Shown here one piece after another: positions 60,376-64,000 of a DNA stretch of 64,000 nt. Numbering within the stretch: position 1 is the first letter of the stretch; each line of letters starts with the position of its first letter. The position numbers and the translations under genes were made by a program. This DNA is from Owenia fusiformis. Taxonomy: Eukaryota; Annelida; Polychaeta; Sabellida; Oweniidae. Below the pieces are notes generated by a model that saw only the letters and a program-made list of their open reading frames with translations, did not search any database and had not been told where the DNA came from. The DNA lies in contig CAIIXF020000006.1 in NCBI GenBank assembly GCA_903813345.2, positions 22,391,936 through 22,455,935 of the forward strand, written 5' to 3'.

Positions 60376-61530
60376 TTACTTTATATATCTCCATGCAATC
60401 ATTGCTGCGTGTAATATGAAGTCATATGACCCATTGAGCATAATAGTGACGTTGAATCTTTGTTGTTCTTTTACATAATCACTGAGATTTATGTCATCAA
60501 CCTGAATGATTATTGTACCAGGAGAATATTTGAATGTCGTAAAATTAAACACGGGTGAAATTGGTTTCTGTCGCATACCAATCCATACAGAGATGATAGT
60601 CTCGTTGCAGAATTCACAGTTGACGTAGCCAAGTGAAAGGACCTGCTGGACACGACCAGAGGGTCTGATGGGTGCAACTAGGTCCAATGTAATCCAATCA
60701 CCTTGCTTGTTGCCCTTGAAACCATTAAACAAGTCTTTGCGATACTCCATTACCTCAAATTTGCGAAACCGGCGGAGGGATGTCCTGAGAATGTATTTAT
60801 GGAATCCGTTCAGTTCTGTCACCGACAGATTACTGTAACTATCAATCTGTTCATGGCGCTTGTTGGTGAAGCATACGGGATTGGTGATCCATGTGCTATT
60901 CAAAACTGGAGTGGGTAAATATGGATTTGGGAGACCCAAGGGTAAAGGGTTCAAAGCCTCTTTAATGATTCCTGCAAAGAATTTGATTAAAACGATCGCA
61001 ATATAGTGATGTGATAGATGACTGGGGTGGAAATAATCATAAGAAATTATGTCAGAGCTATAGAAGCCAAGTTGTTCACCATACACTGGGCAAACCATAT
61101 TAAATAACGACACCCCAGTGATGTCGTAATATTCCAATAATGGTTTGTAGTGTTTCTGTTCAAGATCGAATGAACAAGTATGACTACTATTAAACTCTGG
61201 ACCAAGAATCTTCTTATCAACAAAATCTGCCAGAATCAAAACCGGTCTGTTTTCACGTTGTTGTTTCATCGTATTGCGTATCAGTTCCTCTAGTGGCCGT
61301 CCCATTTCTCTAAATCCAGATTGCGAATGAGATAATTGGTCATTGGTAGCGAATTCCCCGATGACAATATCAGTAGTCTCCATAGAAACATGTGCGTTTA
61401 GGCAATGGGAGAAATATTCACTGTTAGCCCCGCCCATTGCAGTGTTCCGAGATTCAACAGGAATGCCAAAAACTGTGCTCATCCATTGTGCCAATATTTC
61501 CATGTACAGACAAGGGAACTCACATGAGCC
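60376..61530 (-). CDS. Secreted SGNH/GDSL-type hydrolase-like protein, last exon (partial)
   Basis: SGNH hydrolases are esterases or acyl-transfer/deacetylase enzymes using a Ser-(Asp)-His set spread over four blocks. This exon starts at an acceptor (ttttcag|GGC, 61530) in phase 0 and gives 384 residues to TAA. Counting from the Met at 61503: a block II-like GGANSEY (24-30), block III GEFATND with the Asn-Asp pair at 54-55, and block V DYFHPSH with Asp156 and His159. Block I with the catalytic Ser should be on an upstream exon beyond base 61530, probably beyond 64000. Residues ~200-375 form a second, beta-rich domain. About eight N-x-S/T sites and several Cys suggest a secreted or lumenal glycoprotein. 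Substrate unknown. The assignment rests on block order and spacing. Confidence 0.75.
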   Translation of the reverse strand, partial: GSCEFPCLYMEILAQWMSTVFGIPVESRNTAMGGANSEYFSHCLNAHVSMETTDIVIGEFATNDQLSHSQSGFREMGRPLEELIRNTMKQQRENRPVLILADFVDKKILGPEFNSSHTCSFDLEQKHYKPLLEYYDITGVSLFNMVCPVYGEQLGFYSSDIISYDYFHPSHLSHHYIAIVLIKFFAGIIKEALNPLPLGLPNPYLPTPVLNSTWITNPVCFTNKRHEQIDSYSNLSVTELNGFHKYILRTSLRRFRKFEVMEYRKDLFNGFKGNKQGDWITLDLVAPIRPSGRVQQVLSLGYVNCEFCNETIISVWIGMRQKPISPVFNFTTFKYSPGTIIIQVDDINLSDYVKEQQRFNVTIMLNGSYDFILHAAMIAWRYIK

Positions 61531-64000
61531 CTGAAAATGAATTGTTAAACATCACAAAATGTCACATGTAATAAAATACTTATTAATTCCCGGTTTGAGA
61601 TCTTCCACGACTAGTGTTATGACGTCAGGGGGTAGTTTCCAACTCCACGACAGTCGTAGGAATACAAGGACATTTCTATAACCTTTAAAATGAGGTACAT
61701 GTACATGAGGTATAACTTATATAGAACAATTCAGACTTATAACCGAATAAGGACCAAAGCAATAAAAGTTGTGGCAATTCGAAATTTTAAGAGATCATAT
61801 TTTGCAAAAGATTCCAATCGATATCATTACTATTTTATTATAAAATACACTTAAAACCTGCCTGTATAATTTCAAATAAATAAATGCAAAACTTCATAAC
61901 GCAAAAGGTGATTATTCTTAATTTATAGAGTAAGGTACATGTACAATTTCAAGAAAATTAATGGAATATTTGTGGAGTTATGATAAAAAAAGCTGATTTC
62001 GGCAACAAAATGGCCGCAATTTGATCAAACGAGGCGAGCTTTTGAGAGACCATGAGACCACGGGTAAAATTGAAAGCTTTGTATGGACACATTTTAAAAG
62101 TGAAACAATTTCAATTGTTTGAAACCAATTGTGGTTTGTTGGTTAACATGGGAATGTCGATTTTCAAAAAGTCATCAAATTTATCATTAATTTTCAATTT
62201 TGTAATCGAGGAAAAAATTGAGAAAATTTGGAGGTATTGAATATAAGGTCAAATTACGTTTCCATCAAAGAGCTCGTATAAGTATTTTCATCGCAGGTTA
62301 AGTAAATAAAAATTCAAAGGTGAAGAGGCTTTATCACGTAGTTCAATGGGGGAGCTAAGGTTACCAAACTTATGAAGGGGAGTGTATCATCTGATGTATT
62401 TAGAGTCCATGGCACAATAGTTTTATTAATGACAAATCATTGATTCAACAGTTTTCAGGAAAGTTACGGAAGTCACTGGTCAGTATCAAGCGAAGATAAC
62501 GGCCGTAGCCTTCGCATCTAAGATGGCGGACGGTAATTGTCGATTTCGATATTTTTAGATTTAATTCGATGAAAACTAAAAATATCGAAATCGACACTTT
62601 ACATCCGCCATCTTTGATATGAAGGTTACGGCTGTTACCATCGCTTGATACTGACCTTTTTAAAATCAATATTTTAAAATGAAGTGTATTTTCAAAACTT
62701 TAATCTCAAATAAAATCAGATTTTTTTGTCAACATGAAGTGTATTTTCAAAATTCAAATCTCGAATAAAATAAGATTATAGTGTCAGGACGAAATGGATT
62801 ACATACTACAGTTAAAAAGAGAAAGTATGAACGGCATAGTCTTTTATGATCAATATTGCTTCATATGGACAGACTAGTGACAAAGAACAAATGCAAAATT
62901 GACCTTGACATTAAAAGATGGTCTCATAACATTGAATCAAAAATTTATATACCCCAAGAAAGTGTCGTGAATTTTTACGATAGGTTTTGTTTATCGTACA
63001 ACATTTGTGCGACTTTGTCGTGGGTTTAAGTTTATGGAAATAGATTGTTACGTTAAAGTCCTGAACATATTTTATCGAAACGACCCCCAGGCTGCGTATG
63101 GTTGAAGATGATTGAAAAACATTTGCAGAATATAGGCACCCTGATTTACGTCCATCGACAAAATATAAATTTTTGTTTTAATATGAACGTGTTAAAGATG
63201 ACGTCTTTAGAACGCTTACATCAATTAATTTTGAATATGAACTCAGAAAAAGTAAACTTGCACATTACTATTATTATCTGAGTTAACACGTCACCAAAAA
63301 CTGAGAACATGTGTTTTTCTGATTTTGAATTTGAGATATTGAAAAATTCTTTAATTTTAAACAAAAAAGCCCCCGTCATTGCCGAAACGGGAGAGATCTT
63401 GTGTTTATTGAATATATCTTCAAGCAAAATGCAAATTAAATAAAGACATTTGACGGATGGACGATTATCAATATTTGCCACTCATGATCCATACAACCTT
63501 CGTCCGTTTTGATAAAAAAAACATTCAACTATTATGTTTTTGTATTGAAATCAATTCATTGTTTATTTAGAATAGAGCTAACATAAATAGTTGTTATGGT
63601 GAAGAATTAACTGACTTTGTGAATTTGTTTGAATGAGATTCGATAATGTACTTAATTAGCCGAAACTTTATTTGATTATGCATTAGCAGTTTTAAATAAA
63701 ATATTTTTGTACACAAGTAAAAGTTGTAAGGTATGTGTTTTGTGACACATAACGCTCCTGTGATACACAGTGCAATAGCTAGATATGGATTTTAAAACCA
63801 TTAACTTAAAATAGTACATGGTTCATTGTGTTATGGTGTAAACTGTAAATATATAAGTAATATAGCATAGCCTAGTGTGTCACATTATTTGAGATCACCC
63901 TGTAGCCATATTTAATAGGTCTGAGTTACAGTAAGATTATATAAATATTAACAAGGCATTAACCTCAAAATGTCACCACCTGTCATTTGTTACAGACGCC
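61531..64000. other. Probable intron of the SGNH gene; one foldback MITE
   Basis: No upstream exon with a signal peptide or GDS block was found on the minus strand. Near 62677-62785 a ~58-bp block ('atgaagtgtattttcaaaa' onward) is directly repeated. A TGACGTCA lies at 61620-61627. Confidence 0.5.
62478..62656. mobile_element. 179-bp foldback MITE
   Basis: GGTCAGTATCAAGCGA at the left is inverted at the right; the arms of ~85 bp include 'aagatggcgga' and 'tcgatttcgatatttttag'. The turn is near 62567. Confidence 0.75.

Noticed and set aside
1-64000. CRISPR array or bacterial operon
   Set aside because: The tandem repeats have no unique spacers of regular length, and the genes are spliced eukaryotic genes.

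Overview
The window is nuclear DNA of an animal, most likely a marine invertebrate (deuterostome or lophotrochozoan; the species cannot be settled from the sequence). Reasons: GT-AG introns with correct phase, AATAAA poly(A) signals, metazoan gene families (TMEM41B, SLC23), AT-rich non-coding DNA, and a heavy load of short inverted-repeat DNA elements. There are no bacterial-type operons and no CRISPR.

Genes. (1) 3403-15790, minus strand: the first five coding exons of an SLC23-family nucleobase/ascorbate transporter; the remaining exons must lie left of base 1. Its ~10.2 kb first intron is packed with nested repeats. (2) 19954-20452, minus: a two-exon gene for a 107-residue small secreted cysteine-rich protein, with a signal peptide on exon 1 and a poly(A) signal just after the stop. 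(3) 43560-49255, plus: a complete seven-coding-exon TMEM41B orthologue (310 residues, VTT domain) with a candidate promoter near 41.1 kb. (4) 60376-61530, minus: the long last exon of a secreted SGNH/GDSL-type hydrolase-like protein; the exon(s) with the signal peptide and the GDS block lie to the right of the window.

Mobile and repetitive DNA. 5950-8890 and 28583-30560 are two copies of one dispersed repeat (family R) rich in AGGTCA half-sites; the left copy carries two later insertions whose empty sites survive in the right copy. 10012-12916, 25295-26711 (inverted) and 32592-34171 are three copies of a composite element (family M) with tRNA-like motifs and tandem hairpin modules; the first was interrupted by a retroposed 1.17 kb sequence carrying two unknown ORFs (10766-11937), flanked by a 10-bp target duplication. 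16726-18443 and 31441-31938 share another element; the second copy contains a TA-flanked MITE (31517-31753) whose empty site is in the first. 36483-40006 is a ~132-bp satellite split by a 1.84 kb terminal-inverted-repeat element with a 9-bp target duplication. 51708-55271 is a nested giant palindrome just downstream of TMEM41B. 55733-59795 holds three copies of a GGTGTAAAAG-ended MITE around a 2.07 kb inverted-repeat element.

The four genes show no sign of acting together; they are ordinary neighbours separated by transposon-derived DNA. The novelty is mainly in the mobile elements, where copies present in the same window allow empty-site comparison, and in the small secreted protein gene.
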